From positions 1 through 64,000 of the forward strand of contig JAHENB010000063.1 of NCBI GenBank assembly GCA_024643345.1: a DNA stretch of 64,000 nucleotides, in the 5' to 3' direction. This document shows, in pieces, positions 1-8,529 of this stretch. How positions within the stretch are numbered: position 1 is the first letter of the stretch; the number at the start of each line of letters is the position of its first letter. Under the pieces are notes generated by a model. It was not told where the DNA came from. It did not search any database and saw nothing but the letters and a program-made list of their open reading frames with translations. Position numbers and translations under genes: made by a program. The DNA comes from Maribacter sp. (GTDB taxonomy: Bacteria > Bacteroidota > Bacteroidia > Flavobacteriales > Flavobacteriaceae).

Positions 1-338
1 AATACAGAGTCTTTGAGAGTGGTATTTACCATTAAACCTTTGATATAGAACTGTTCAACTACTTTTTCATTAAACAAAAAGCGATAGGGTTCTATATTTA
101 CAATTAAGGTGTCAAAAGTTGTAAATTCATCTTTTTCGTTTTGTTCATACATTTTAAAACCATACACTTTAGTGGTGCTGGTGAAATAATTATATTTTAA
201 TTTAGAGATTTCTATTTGCCTTCCAATTAGTTCTTTACTGTTTTTTACCACGTAGTTTTTTAAAACGGTTGGCAAAAAAAACAGTATGGATATGAGGGTT
301 ACGGTTATACCTGTCAGTATTTTTATATTTCGGCTCAT
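1..338 (-). CDS. AsmA/DUF748-like membrane-anchored protein, N-terminal part only
   Basis: An open frame starts with ATG at 338 and runs off the left edge, so only about 112 residues are visible. It opens with a signal-anchor (MSRNIKILTGITVTLISILF), followed by the pattern of AsmA-like/DUF748 proteins: a conserved region around NSKELIGRQIEISKLKYNYF and repeated short strands such as FDTLIVNIEPYRF. Such proteins sit in the cell envelope anchored in the inner membrane, with a large periplasmic beta-rich region; relatives take part in lipid transport or outer-membrane homeostasis, but no precise role can be given here. The stretch is visibly more AT-rich than the genes to its right. It is separated from the cytochrome gene by a terminator. 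The family call is from recognition of the N-terminal pattern only. Confidence 0.6.
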   Translation of the reverse strand, partial: MSRNIKILTGITVTLISILFFLPTVLKNYVVKNSKELIGRQIEISKLKYNYFTSTTKVYGFKMYEQNEKDEFTTFDTLIVNIEPYRFLFNEKVVEQFYIKGLMVNTTLKDSV

Positions 339-412
339 TGTACTTTTTTTGTTTAACGTTTTCTACATAAAGGGACCCTAGTCCAACCACTAGATCAACC
401 TTTGGTATCAAA

Positions 413-456
413 CAAAAAATGCCGTTAACCCCCATATTTTGGAAGAATGACGGCAT
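413..456 (-). terminator. Rho-independent terminator of the cytochrome c gene
   Basis: On the minus strand a 7-bp stem (ATGCCGT / ACGGCAT, 450-456 with 419-425) encloses a 24-nt loop and is followed by six T residues (413-418 read in reverse). It lies 22 bp past the stop codon of the cytochrome c gene. The long loop makes it a moderate rather than strong candidate. Confidence 0.55.
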
Positions 457-478
457 AAGAATTGTAGTTTGAAAAAAC

Positions 479-958
479 TTAAAGCGTGCGCAAATATTCC
501 GCAACGGCCCGGGTATCTTCTTCGGAAAGGTTTTGGTTCAGCATGATCGCATTATTATATTCTTTGAGCAAGGCCATGGCAGTGGGGTCTTCCTTGATCA
601 TTCTGTCCGGGTTGCTTATCATATTCATCACCCAAGCAGGGCTTCTTCGCTCGTAAACGCCTTTGAGGGCAGGGCCGATCATGCGCTGTTCGGCCATATG
701 ACAGGCCGTACAAATGGTCTTGAATTTGGCTTCTCCTGCCGCTGCCAATTCGGCGTTTACGTCGGCTGGGAAGGTAATATCCTTGAACGGGCCCACGCCT
801 TGGTTGTTGAGGTCTACCGGTACTGTGGCTTCTACCGCCGCTGGCTTGGCCTCGGTCTTGGTGCGGTTCATTTCAAAGCCTTCTTTCTTTTCTTCCTTTT
901 TTTCGCCGCAGCTGGCGATCAGGGCCGCTATGGCCCATATGCTCCAAATTTTTTTCAT
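479..958 (-). CDS. Mono-heme cytochrome c lipoprotein
   Basis: A 159-residue protein. The start is placed at the ATG at 958 because it begins a lipoprotein signal peptide with lipobox LIASC (Cys17); the frame extends 15 codons further upstream but would bury this signal. After a charged, Glu/Lys-rich linker comes a single class I cytochrome c domain with heme site CTACH (Cys83, Cys86, His87) and a Met-rich region where Met139 (AIMLNQ) is the best axial-ligand candidate; the C-terminus ends in the helix typical of the family (SEEDTRAVAEYLRTL). It is expected to be a periplasm-facing electron carrier attached to a membrane by lipid. The redox partner is not evident from the neighbours. It follows the hydrolase gene after 41 bp on the same strand and may be co-transcribed. 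Confidence 0.88.
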   Translation of the reverse strand: MKKIWSIWAIAALIASCGEKKEEKKEGFEMNRTKTEAKPAAVEATVPVDLNNQGVGPFKDITFPADVNAELAAAGEAKFKTICTACHMAEQRMIGPALKGVYERRSPAWVMNMISNPDRMIKEDPTAMALLKEYNNAIMLNQNLSEEDTRAVAEYLRTL

Positions 959-999
959 TTCATAAGGTTTTATGCTACTAATATAAGGATTAGCCCCGT

Positions 1000-1962
1000 T
1001 CAATGCATCCCCTGCATGAATTTTATTGCCCTTTGTTCAGTATAATAATGGGCACCCCAGTCGAAGAAACCCACATGCCCCCCGTAGGCTGGCACTTCCA
1101 AGTACAAAAAGGGGTTGGCCTCTGCTTCCTGGTAAGGGTAACATTCGGGTCCTAGAAAGGAGTCGTTTTTCGCATTGATCACAAGGGCCGGCACCTTTAT
1201 ATTGGGCAAAAACTGCAGGCTGCTACACCGGGCATAATAGTCCATCGCATCGGTGAACCCATGGGCTCGGCTGGTGTAAACATCGTCAAAGTCTTTAAGT
1301 GTCACGATACTTTCGATATCTGCATCCGAGATTTTTTCGAAAAAAAGTTGCTGCTTTTTTCTTAGCTTTTCCAATAAATGTTTTTTAAAGCGTTTGGCGT
1401 AGAGCAGGTTTTTGGGCATCAGTAACTGCTGTAAAGAACTGAAAAGGTTGCAGGGTACCGAGACGGCCACAACGGCCTTGAGCTCCTTTGGCAGTTCCCG
1501 GCCCTCGCCCAAATATTTGAGCGTCACGTTCCCGCCCAGACTGAAGCCTTTGATATAGAGCTCGGCATAGTTTTTTGTTTCGAGGATATAACGTACCACG
1601 GCATCCAAATCTTCCGTGGCCCCGGAGTGGTATGAGCGGTACAGGCGGTTGGACTCACCGCTACAGGCCCTGAAGTTCACTGCGCAGACATCGTAGTCCA
1701 CCGCGTTGAAGGCTTTGGCACTGCCCGTTATATAAGGTCGCTGTGCATTGCCCTCCAACCCGTGCAGGAGGATCACCGCCTTTTCGGAAGGCGTATCGGC
1801 AAAGCTCCAATCGAGATCTAGGAAGTCGCCATCGGGCAGTTCGAGGCGTTCTCGCCGTTGGATCAGTCCGTTTACCCTTCTTACCAACCCGGAATAAATG
1901 GTGGCGAGGTGGCCGTTTTTGAAAATCAGGGGAGGGTTGTATGTTGATATTAATTCGGGCAT
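1000..1962 (-). CDS. YheT-type alpha/beta hydrolase
   Basis: A 320-residue cytoplasmic protein (no signal peptide) of the AB-hydrolase-4/YheT family. Visible landmarks are the N-terminal NGHLATIY segment, the oxyanion-side HGLEG motif (67-71), the nucleophile elbow GFSLGGN (Ser141), the NAKND segment near 265 that should carry the acid, and GGHVGFFDW, whose His near 296 completes the triad. Length matches the family. Relatives are putative esterases without a settled physiological substrate. It lies in a run of minus-strand genes, upstream of the cytochrome c gene. Confidence 0.88.
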   Translation of the reverse strand: MPELISTYNPPLIFKNGHLATIYSGLVRRVNGLIQRRERLELPDGDFLDLDWSFADTPSEKAVILLHGLEGNAQRPYITGSAKAFNAVDYDVCAVNFRACSGESNRLYRSYHSGATEDLDAVVRYILETKNYAELYIKGFSLGGNVTLKYLGEGRELPKELKAVVAVSVPCNLFSSLQQLLMPKNLLYAKRFKKHLLEKLRKKQQLFFEKISDADIESIVTLKDFDDVYTSRAHGFTDAMDYYARCSSLQFLPNIKVPALVINAKNDSFLGPECYPYQEAEANPFLYLEVPAYGGHVGFFDWGAHYYTEQRAIKFMQGMH

Positions 1963-2065
1963 TTAGTAAATCATAGTTGGCAATGAAAAGGTACTGATCG
2001 ACATTGGCCCATCGCTTTAACAGGTTTTCACTTTTACCAAAGCTACTAGGGATGACGGGCTATCT

Positions 2066-3040
2066 TTATTTTGGATAGGTTTCCAATATTTTGGCCTGGG
2101 CCTGGATGGCTGAACGGAATTCCGTTTTAAGGTGGGCCACTAGATCGGCCACGGGCAATACGTCTTCTATCAAGGCCACGCCCTGACCTGCCGACCAGAT
2201 GGTTTTCCATGCTTTGGCCTCGGTATCGAGTTCCTTGCCAAAGTCGATCTTGACATCTTTTTTGAGGTCGGCCTCTGAAATGCCTGCGGCCTTTAAACTG
2301 GCTCCTAGGAAATTCGCGTGCACCCCTGAGATCGCCGCGGTGTACACCACATCGCTGGCGCCGGCATCGATGATCATTTTACGGTAGGGTTCCGGGGCCT
2401 TGCTCTCGGAGGTATTGATGAAGCGGGTGCCCATATAGGCCAGGTCGGCACCCATTTGCAGGGCCGAGGCAATGTCGCGCCCGGTGCTTATGCAGCCCGA
2501 TAGTAATATAGTCTTATGGAAGAACTGTTTCACCTCGGCCACTAAAGTCATCGGGTTCACCGTGCCCGCATGCCCGCCCGCTCCCGCTGCTACCAGTATG
2601 AGTCCATCCACACCTGCCCCTGCCGCTTTTTGAGCATGCCGTTTCTTGATAACGTCGTGGAATACGAGTCCGCCATAACTGTGGATCGCATCGACCACCA
2701 TGGAAACGGCACCCAGAGACGTGATGATGATCGGCACCTTATGTTTGATGCAGAGTTTCAGGTCGGCCTCCAAACGGGGGTTGGTTTGGTGTACGATAAG
2801 GTTCACCCCAAAGGGTGCCGGTTTTTTACCAGATTCCTTTTCAAAGGCCGCAAGGGCCGTTTTGATCTCTATGAGCCATTCTTCAAAGCCTTCGCTAGTA
2901 CGTTGGTTAAGTGCCGGAAAGGTGCCCACGATGCCGTTTTTACAACATTCGATGACCAATTGGGGCCCGGAGATCAGGAACATGGGGGCGGCGATGACGG
3001 GAAGCGAAAGGGCTTCGATAAAAGCGGGTTTTTCGGACAT
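2066..3040 (-). CDS. Nitronate monooxygenase-like FMN oxidoreductase
   Basis: A 324-residue TIM-barrel flavoprotein of the 2-nitropropane dioxygenase/nitronate monooxygenase superfamily. The N-terminal strand carries the AAPMF segment (18-21 region), followed by the family's FGVNL strand, and AGAGGHAGT (152-160), whose His157 is at the position of the catalytic base in class I enzymes; GADLAYMGTRFI near 207-218 is the phosphate-binding end of the barrel. The family oxidises nitronates such as propionate-3-nitronate to protect respiration, but many members have other roles (for example enoyl-ACP reductase FabK is related), so the substrate is uncertain. It is a stand-alone gene with about 55 bp to the exporter gene upstream on the same strand. 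Confidence 0.85.
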   Translation of the reverse strand: MSEKPAFIEALSLPVIAAPMFLISGPQLVIECCKNGIVGTFPALNQRTSEGFEEWLIEIKTALAAFEKESGKKPAPFGVNLIVHQTNPRLEADLKLCIKHKVPIIITSLGAVSMVVDAIHSYGGLVFHDVIKKRHAQKAAGAGVDGLILVAAGAGGHAGTVNPMTLVAEVKQFFHKTILLSGCISTGRDIASALQMGADLAYMGTRFINTSESKAPEPYRKMIIDAGASDVVYTAAISGVHANFLGASLKAAGISEADLKKDVKIDFGKELDTEAKAWKTIWSAGQGVALIEDVLPVADLVAHLKTEFRSAIQAQAKILETYPK

Positions 3041-3095
3041 GGTTGTTTTTTGAGGTTAAATTTAACAATAAATTTGTTGAGATTCGGGAGGCAGG

Positions 3096-3995
3096 TCACT
3101 GGTTCAATCGGGGTTTGGGCTTTTTGCTCGCCAGGTACACGCCAAGAAGCACCAGGCAGGCTGCCAAAATTTTAATGGTCGTAAGCGTATCGCGCCCGAG
3201 TGCCAGGGCGAACAAAATGCCGATCAGCGGCTGAATATAGACAAAGGCGCTCAGGGTGGAGGCCTTTAATTGGGTAAGGGCAAAGATGTTGAATAGGTAG
3301 GTGAGAAAAGTAGTTCCCACCACTACAAAAGCGATACTCCAAAGGGCCTCTGAGGTCAGTTCGGCCCATTGGATCTCGGTGAACTGGGCATAACCAAAGG
3401 GCATACAGATCACGATACCGATTGTAAAGAGCCATTTCATAAAAGTAAAGGGATGGTACTTCGCGATCAATGTTTTGGCCCCGATCAGGTAAGAGCCATA
3501 AAAGACCGAGTTCAGCAAGATGAAAAAGTTGCCTAAAGGGATGTTGGGGGCGTCTTGCCGTATTTCAGCCCCGAAAAAGATAAGCCCCAGGGCACCCAGG
3601 AGACCGATTGCTATCCCCAAGACCTTGCGAAACAAAATCTTTTCCTGGATCAGCACGGCCGAGAGGATCAGTACAATGATCGGGGTGGTCGTCACCAGTA
3701 CCGAACTGTTGATCGGGGTCGAGAGCGACAGCCCCTTGAAAAACACCAGCATATTCACCCCCATACCCAAGACCGCACAGACCAAAAGTCGTGAATAGTC
3801 CTTTCTTTCTATATGCTCTTTAGGCCCGAAAAGCGATATGATCCAGAAGAGGATGGCCGCCCCGGTCACCCGTAAAATGATAAATCCAAAGGGCTTTACA
3901 TAGTGGGGCATCACCCCCTTGGCAATGGTATGATTGAGTCCGTAAATGGTAGTGGCCCCGATGGCCGCCAATATGGCGAGGCTGCGCCGGTTCAA
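3096..3995 (-). CDS. EamA/DMT-family exporter
   Basis: A 299-residue integral membrane protein with two EamA repeats and about ten predicted membrane helices, the usual layout for drug/metabolite transporters of the DMT superfamily; the substrate cannot be read from sequence. The start codon is TTG at 3995, overlapping the TGA stop of the upstream ArsC-like gene (TTGA, 3992-3995). The next in-frame ATG is 28 codons later and would remove helix 1, so the TTG start and translational coupling are well supported. The C-terminus is basic (ASKKPKPRLNQ). Confidence 0.9.
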   Translation of the reverse strand: MNRRSLAILAAIGATTIYGLNHTIAKGVMPHYVKPFGFIILRVTGAAILFWIISLFGPKEHIERKDYSRLLVCAVLGMGVNMLVFFKGLSLSTPINSSVLVTTTPIIVLILSAVLIQEKILFRKVLGIAIGLLGALGLIFFGAEIRQDAPNIPLGNFFILLNSVFYGSYLIGAKTLIAKYHPFTFMKWLFTIGIVICMPFGYAQFTEIQWAELTSEALWSIAFVVVGTTFLTYLFNIFALTQLKASTLSAFVYIQPLIGILFALALGRDTLTTIKILAACLVLLGVYLASKKPKPRLNQ

Positions 3996-4351
3996 GGATG
4001 CAGGGCTTGATACGCGGCCGTGACCACTTTTTGGGCATTGCCAATAAAGATTTGATCATCGACCAGGATCACCGGGCGTTTGAGGAAGGTATAGTGTTCC
4101 AAAATAAGCGCTTTGTAATCGGACTCAGTTAGCTGTTTTTCATGCAGTCCCTTTTGACGGAACAGCTGTGCCCTTTTACTGAACAGGGCCCCATAACTCC
4201 CGGCCAACCGCTTCATTTCATCAACTTGCGCTTCGGTCAGGGGATGGGCCTTGATTTCTTGAAGGGAAACGTCTTCAAGGGGTTCCAGGGTCTTTATGAT
4301 ACGTTGACAGGTGTTGCAACTGCCCAAATGATAGATTTTTTTCATGGTCAT
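3992..4351 (-). CDS. ArsC/Spx-family thioredoxin-fold protein
   Basis: A 119-residue protein of the ArsC-like family (arsenate reductase / Spx / YffB). It begins with the typical strand-loop MTMKKIYHLGSCNTC, giving a CxxC pair (Cys12, Cys15), and contains the late LKRPVILVDDQIFIG segment that forms the last strand of this fold. GGAG sits 12 nt upstream of the first ATG, which favours 4351 over the ATG two codons later. True arsenate reductases keep an Arg triad I cannot confidently locate, so a redox or regulatory (Spx-like) role is as likely as arsenate reduction. It is translationally coupled to the downstream EamA exporter, so the two may act on the same stress. Confidence 0.8.
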   Translation of the reverse strand: MTMKKIYHLGSCNTCQRIIKTLEPLEDVSLQEIKAHPLTEAQVDEMKRLAGSYGALFSKRAQLFRQKGLHEKQLTESDYKALILEHYTFLKRPVILVDDQIFIGNAQKVVTAAYQALHP

Positions 4352-4495
4352 GCCGTTGTCTTCTCCAAGCTGGCCATTAGGCGATGGCCATCGGTTGGCG
4401 GAAAAAATTGTATCCTACAAAGAAACCCATTTCCTTTCAATTGTACTATTTTTATAAGCGTGAAGCCGAGATAAATACGCACAATAAACAACGAC

Positions 4496-4957
4496 ATGGA
4501 AAACATCTTTGCCATTACAATGCAGAACAGAAAGAACCTAGCGTACCTATTAGATCATATCCCCAGGAAGCAATTGCTGCAGATCCCCGAAGGTCACCGC
4601 AATAACATTTGGTGGAACATCGCCCATGTGGTGGTCTCCCAACAGGGCCTGGTCTATAACCTCAGTAAGCTTCCCCTGTTGGTGTCCCAAGAATTGGTAG
4701 AGAAGTTCCGCAAAGGTAGCGTGCCCGATGGTACGGCTACGGAGGAAGAGATAGAAACGATTCGTGCGTTGATTTTATCCACGATAGAACGGACCCGGGA
4801 AGATTACCAAAATGGACGATTCAAGGACTTTTTCGAATACACCACCAGCGCCCGGGTAACCCTTCATAACGTTGAGGATGCCATCGCCTTTAACCTCTTC
4901 CATGAGGGCCTACATATGGGGATCATCATGGCAATACAGAAAAAAGTGATGGTTTAG
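4496..4957 (+). CDS. DinB-fold putative metal-binding protein
   Basis: A 153-residue helical protein of the DinB/YfiT superfamily. The three His positions expected to bind a metal are visible: His44 in WWNIAHVV, and His136 and His140 in FHEGLHMG, close to the C-terminus as in the family. The biochemical role of most members is unknown; some are thiol-dependent S-transferases. It is transcribed away from the ArsC-like gene across a 144-bp divergent spacer and ends 2 bp before the convergent RsiV-like gene. Confidence 0.85.
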   Translation: MENIFAITMQNRKNLAYLLDHIPRKQLLQIPEGHRNNIWWNIAHVVVSQQGLVYNLSKLPLLVSQELVEKFRKGSVPDGTATEEEIETIRALILSTIERTREDYQNGRFKDFFEYTTSARVTLHNVEDAIAFNLFHEGLHMGIIMAIQKKVMV

Positions 4958-4959
4958 CC

Positions 4960-5703
4960 TTACTGTACTTTTTCTGAAAGGAATGGCCCCACCTCTTGAT
5001 AGGAGAGTGTCAACACTATGGGGCCATCGGCATAAGAAGCGACCTCATAAGGATTGTATAACAGTTGCAGTCCGTCTTTGGTAAAACCAATATTTTCGGG
5101 AAGGTAGAAGGTATCCTGTTCGAACATGAGTCCAGTTTGGTTGATTGGCTGGCCTAGGGGAATATTTTCCTGTTCCCGGAACTTACGCTCTGCAAATTGT
5201 TGGAAGCCCTCCGTATCTTTAAAAAGTTGTCGATTTTCCAATTCGGCCCCCCTCTTTTTGTCGAAATTCAGAAAACGCAGCGCGGTATATCCATGCGCCC
5301 CTCCGGTGAAGAGGTAGGAAGTGAGCTGTATGGTCAAATGGTTGGTATCCTCATAAAGAACTTCCCCATTGATCCTTGCCTCCCATTGGGTTGATTCTTC
5401 CGCGAACAAACCTTTGAGGTCGAGATATCCGTCTTTAAACGAATCGATGGCCTCGGGGATGGTGGTTACCGACGCCTCCCCTTCATCAAAAAGCAAGAGC
5501 GATATGACTTCCTCGGTGAGGGCCGTGTTGATGGTATTGGCCAACCGGGACCGTTCCATGACGTGGGGCAGGTCGATTTGCACATCGGGGCAATCGGCAC
5601 AAGAGGTTTCCTCGAATACAATGGTATCAAAGGTGAGTTTGTCTTCTTTTTTACAACCGAGTAATAGCAAGATGATGAAAATATGGACAAAAGGGGACTT
5701 CAT
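4960..5703 (-). CDS. RsiV-like (DUF4163/DUF3298) lipoprotein
   Basis: A 247-residue lipoprotein. The start at 5703 gives a clean signal (MKSPFVHIFIILLLLGC, Cys17); the longer frame upstream overlaps the divergent gene's control region. The body resembles the DUF4163-DUF3298 pair of RsiV/PdaC-type extracellular domains, with the typical FTGGAHGYTALRFLNFD stretch and a C-terminal strand pair around VLTLSYQEVGPFL. A Cys pair in SCADCPD near the N-terminus could form a disulfide. In Gram-positives RsiV binds lysozyme; no sigma factor is adjacent here, so that role is not implied. Divergent from the trans-sulfuration gene by 82 bp. Confidence 0.8.
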   Translation of the reverse strand: MKSPFVHIFIILLLLGCKKEDKLTFDTIVFEETSCADCPDVQIDLPHVMERSRLANTINTALTEEVISLLLFDEGEASVTTIPEAIDSFKDGYLDLKGLFAEESTQWEARINGEVLYEDTNHLTIQLTSYLFTGGAHGYTALRFLNFDKKRGAELENRQLFKDTEGFQQFAERKFREQENIPLGQPINQTGLMFEQDTFYLPENIGFTKDGLQLLYNPYEVASYADGPIVLTLSYQEVGPFLSEKVQ

Positions 5704-5735
5704 AAAAATTTGGTTTGAGGTAAAAATGGCCAAGC

Positions 5736-5767
5736 TTTGTATGGCATCAAAGATAACGATACATTTG
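5736..5767 (+). promoter_or_regulatory. Bacteroidota-type promoter of the trans-sulfuration gene
   Basis: TTTG at 5736-5739, 20 bp spacer, then TACATTTG (5760-5767), matching the -33 TTTG / -7 TAnnTTTG consensus. The predicted transcript starts near 5773, giving a short leader before the ATG at 5786. Confidence 0.7.
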
Positions 5768-5785
5768 TAGGAACAAATAGCAGTC

Positions 5786-6940
5786 ATGGACGAAAAAAAG
5801 TTAAAATTCAACAGTAAAACCATACATGGGGGCCAACAGCCAGATCAGGCCTATGGCGCTGTAATGCCCCCGATATACCAGACCTCGACTTATGCCCAGA
5901 GCACCCCGGGAGGGCACAAGGGCTATGAATATTCGAGAAGCGCCAACCCTACGCGAACCGCTTTGGAACAAAGCTTGGCTAGCATTGAGAGCGGCACCTA
6001 TGGGCTAGCCTTTGCCAGCGGTCTGGCGGCGATCGATGCGGTCGTAAAACTTTTGAAGCCCGGTGATGAGGTGATTTCCACCAACGACCTCTATGGCGGA
6101 AGCTACCGCTTGTTCAAAAAAGTTTTTGAAAAATTCGGTATTGCCTTTCATTTTATTGGCATGCAAAATGCGGAAGAAATAGCCGAACAGATCAATCAAA
6201 ATACCAGGTTGATCTGGGTGGAGACGCCGACCAACCCCATGATGAACATTATTGATATCAAGGCCGTTTCCGAATTGGCCAAAAAACACGGTATTTTGCT
6301 GGCGGTCGACAATACCTTTGCCACTCCCTATTTACAGCGTCCCTTGGAAATGGGAGCCGATATTGTGATGCATTCGGCCACCAAATACCTAGGGGGGCAC
6401 AGCGATGTGGTGGTGGGCGCCCTTGTGGTGAACGACAAGGCCTTGGCCGAACAACTCTACTTTATACAGAATGCAACTGGCGCGGTCTGTGGCCCAATGG
6501 ACAGCTTTTTGGTGCTCCGCGGCATCAAGACGCTGCACGTGCGTATGCAGCGCCATTGCGAAAACGGGCGCGCGGTGGCTCAATATTTGGCAAATCACCC
6601 CAAAATAGAAAAAGTGTACTGGCCAGGTTTTGCGGAACATCCGAACCATCAAATCGCAAAAGACCAAATGGCCGATTTTGGGGGCATGATCTCGTTCGTG
6701 CCCAAGGGCAGCGATTTCAAGGCCGCAATCAAGATCGTGGAGCGGTTGCAATTGTTTACTCTGGCCGAATCTTTGGGCGGTGTCGAAAGTTTGGCGGGTC
6801 ATCCGGCGAGCATGACGCATGCCAGCATCCCTAAGGAAGAGCGCGAAAAGAGCGGGGTCGTCGATTCGTTGATTCGATTGAGCGTTGGTATCGAAGATGC
6901 CGATGATCTTATAGCCGATTTGGACCAGGCGATCGGATAG
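5786..6940 (+). CDS. Cystathionine gamma-synthase/gamma-lyase family PLP enzyme
   Basis: A 384-residue cytoplasmic enzyme of the Cys/Met metabolism PLP family (trans-sulfuration). Landmarks: the YEYSRSANPTR segment (48-57) that binds the neighbouring subunit's PLP phosphate, ETPTNP (146-151), DNTFATP (175-181) and the PLP lysine in SATKYLGGHSD (Lys200). The length is typical for cystathionine gamma-synthase (MetB) or gamma-lyase; the two are not reliably separated by reading, so no symbol is given. It would link cysteine and homocysteine. It is a single-gene unit with its own promoter, followed by the separate promoter of glutamate dehydrogenase. Confidence 0.9.
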   Translation: MDEKKLKFNSKTIHGGQQPDQAYGAVMPPIYQTSTYAQSTPGGHKGYEYSRSANPTRTALEQSLASIESGTYGLAFASGLAAIDAVVKLLKPGDEVISTNDLYGGSYRLFKKVFEKFGIAFHFIGMQNAEEIAEQINQNTRLIWVETPTNPMMNIIDIKAVSELAKKHGILLAVDNTFATPYLQRPLEMGADIVMHSATKYLGGHSDVVVGALVVNDKALAEQLYFIQNATGAVCGPMDSFLVLRGIKTLHVRMQRHCENGRAVAQYLANHPKIEKVYWPGFAEHPNHQIAKDQMADFGGMISFVPKGSDFKAAIKIVERLQLFTLAESLGGVESLAGHPASMTHASIPKEEREKSGVVDSLIRLSVGIEDADDLIADLDQAIG

Positions 6941-6989
6941 GGAATTATCAAATAGAAAAAAAAAGAGGGTTTAAATTATAATAATAACA

Positions 6990-6997
6990 TATTTTTG
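6990..6997 (+). promoter_or_regulatory. -7 element of the gdhA promoter
   Basis: TATTTTTG matches TAnnTTTG; a T-rich stretch at 6970-6972 stands roughly where the -33 element would be. A start near 7003 gives a leader of about 43 nt to the ATG at 7046 and rules out the in-frame upstream start at 6995. Confidence 0.6.
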
Positions 6998-7045
6998 CCC
7001 ATATATTTTAATATCAACAAAGAACAACTTATTCCTAAGCATTTT

Positions 7046-8389
7046 ATGGAAGCAAAAATCAAAGCATTTATGGACGAGGTACGGGTCAGAAATGGCCACG
7101 AGCCCGAATTTATCCAGGCCGTACAGGAAGTCGCCGAAACGGTGATACCGTATATTCTTAGACACAAGATCTATAGTGGAAAAAATATTCTTCTTCGTAT
7201 GGTCGAGCCCGAAAGGCTGATTTCGTTCCGGATTTCCTGGGTCGATGACAAAGGCGAGATTCATGTGAACCGGGGCTACCGGATTCAAATGAATTCGGCC
7301 ATTGGGCCCTACAAAGGCGGTTTGCGATTCCACCCCTCGGTCAATGCGAGTATTTTGAAGTTCCTGGCTTTTGAACAGGTATTTAAAAATAGCTTGACCA
7401 CGCTGCCCATGGGCGGTGGTAAAGGAGGATCCGATTTTGATCCCAAAGGAAAGTCGGATGATGAGGTAATGCGTTTTTGTCACGCCTTCATGACCGAACT
7501 CTGCAGACATATCGGCCCCAATACCGATGTGCCCGCGGGCGATATCGGCGTGGGTGCCAGGGAAATCGGGTTTCTATTTGGCATGTACAAAAAGATCAGG
7601 AACGAATTTACCGGAGTGCTTACCGGTAAGGGGCTTTCCTGGGGGGGATCTAAAATCCGGCCAGAGGCTACCGGTTACGGTACCGTGTATTTTGCACAGA
7701 GCATGCTGAAGACCAAAAAGGAAGACATCAAGGGCAAGATCGTGGTGATTTCGGGTTCGGGCAACGTAGCCCAGTACGCCGCGGAAAAAGTGCTGCATTT
7801 GGGTGGTAAAGTGGTGACGCTTTCCGATTCGGGCGGTTATATCTATGATAAGGATGGCATCGATGAGAAGAAATTGGCCTTTGTCATGGACCTTAAAAAC
7901 AACAAGCGCGGCCGAATATCGGATTATACCAAAAAATACCCCTCGGCCAAGTTCGTAAAAGGCAAGACCCCATGGGAAGTCAAGTGTGATGTGGCACTGC
8001 CCTGTGCCACCCAGAACGAGCTCGACGGCAAAAGTGCGGACACCCTGATCAAAAACGGATGTATCTGTGTGGCCGAAGGGGCCAACATGCCTTCGACCCC
8101 GGAAGCGATCCATGCTTTCCATGAAGCGAAATTGTTGTTCGCACCGGGCAAGGCTTCCAATGCAGGTGGCGTGGCCACCTCCGGTCTTGAAATGTCCCAG
8201 AACTCCTTGCGCATCAGTTGGACCCGTGAGGAAGTCGATGAGCGTTTGAAAGGCATAATGGAAGACATCCACGATTCGTGTATCGAATATGGAAAGGAAA
8301 AAGACGGTTATTGTAACTATGTAAAAGGAGCCAATATAGCCGGTTTCGTTAAAGTGGCCGATGCAATGCTGGCACAAGGGGTCATCTAA
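7046..8389 (+). CDS. gdhA: NADP-type glutamate dehydrogenase
   Basis: A 447-residue enzyme, the same length as Escherichia coli GdhA, converting 2-oxoglutarate and ammonium to glutamate in the cytoplasm. The substrate domain carries GPYKGGLRFHPSV (Lys90) and PMGGGKGGSDFDPKGK with Lys126 as the catalytic-lysine candidate; the cofactor domain has the Rossmann motif SGSGNVAQYAAEK. The start at 7046 is chosen because it matches the family length and because the only upstream start codon falls within the promoter element. NADP preference is inferred from similarity to the hexameric 447-residue type. A strong terminator follows the gene, so it is probably monocistronic. Confidence 0.95.
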   Translation: MEAKIKAFMDEVRVRNGHEPEFIQAVQEVAETVIPYILRHKIYSGKNILLRMVEPERLISFRISWVDDKGEIHVNRGYRIQMNSAIGPYKGGLRFHPSVNASILKFLAFEQVFKNSLTTLPMGGGKGGSDFDPKGKSDDEVMRFCHAFMTELCRHIGPNTDVPAGDIGVGAREIGFLFGMYKKIRNEFTGVLTGKGLSWGGSKIRPEATGYGTVYFAQSMLKTKKEDIKGKIVVISGSGNVAQYAAEKVLHLGGKVVTLSDSGGYIYDKDGIDEKKLAFVMDLKNNKRGRISDYTKKYPSAKFVKGKTPWEVKCDVALPCATQNELDGKSADTLIKNGCICVAEGANMPSTPEAIHAFHEAKLLFAPGKASNAGGVATSGLEMSQNSLRISWTREEVDERLKGIMEDIHDSCIEYGKEKDGYCNYVKGANIAGFVKVADAMLAQGVI

Positions 8390-8418
8390 TATTCGCCATT
8401 AGAAATAAGATTAGATTT

Positions 8419-8461
8419 CGGGAGGTAGGACGGTTATCCAGGTCCACTTCCCGTTTTTTTT
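8419..8461 (+). terminator. Terminator of gdhA
   Basis: An imperfect GC-rich stem (8419-8430 with 8443-8453, one bulge) is followed by eight T residues (8454-8461), 30 bp after the gdhA stop codon. Confidence 0.8.
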
Positions 8462-8476
8462 GGTCAGTGGTTTTGC

Positions 8477-8508
8477 TTGGTCCGATAGGGGCAATACCCC
8501 TATCTTTG
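8477..8508 (+). promoter_or_regulatory. Promoter of recO
   Basis: TTG at 8477-8479, 21 bp spacer, TATCTTTG at 8501-8508. The predicted start near 8514 leaves a leader of about 16 nt before the ATG at 8530. Confidence 0.65.
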
Positions 8509-8529
8509 CGCCAAAACCGAACCCTTCCG

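Noticed and set aside
235-504. An 89-residue minus-strand frame at the left edge
   Set aside because: It overlaps both the DUF748-like gene start and the cytochrome terminator, and its composition is not protein-like.
7574-8377. A 267-codon minus-strand frame within gdhA
   Set aside because: It is the complement of a well-conserved enzyme gene and has no features of its own.
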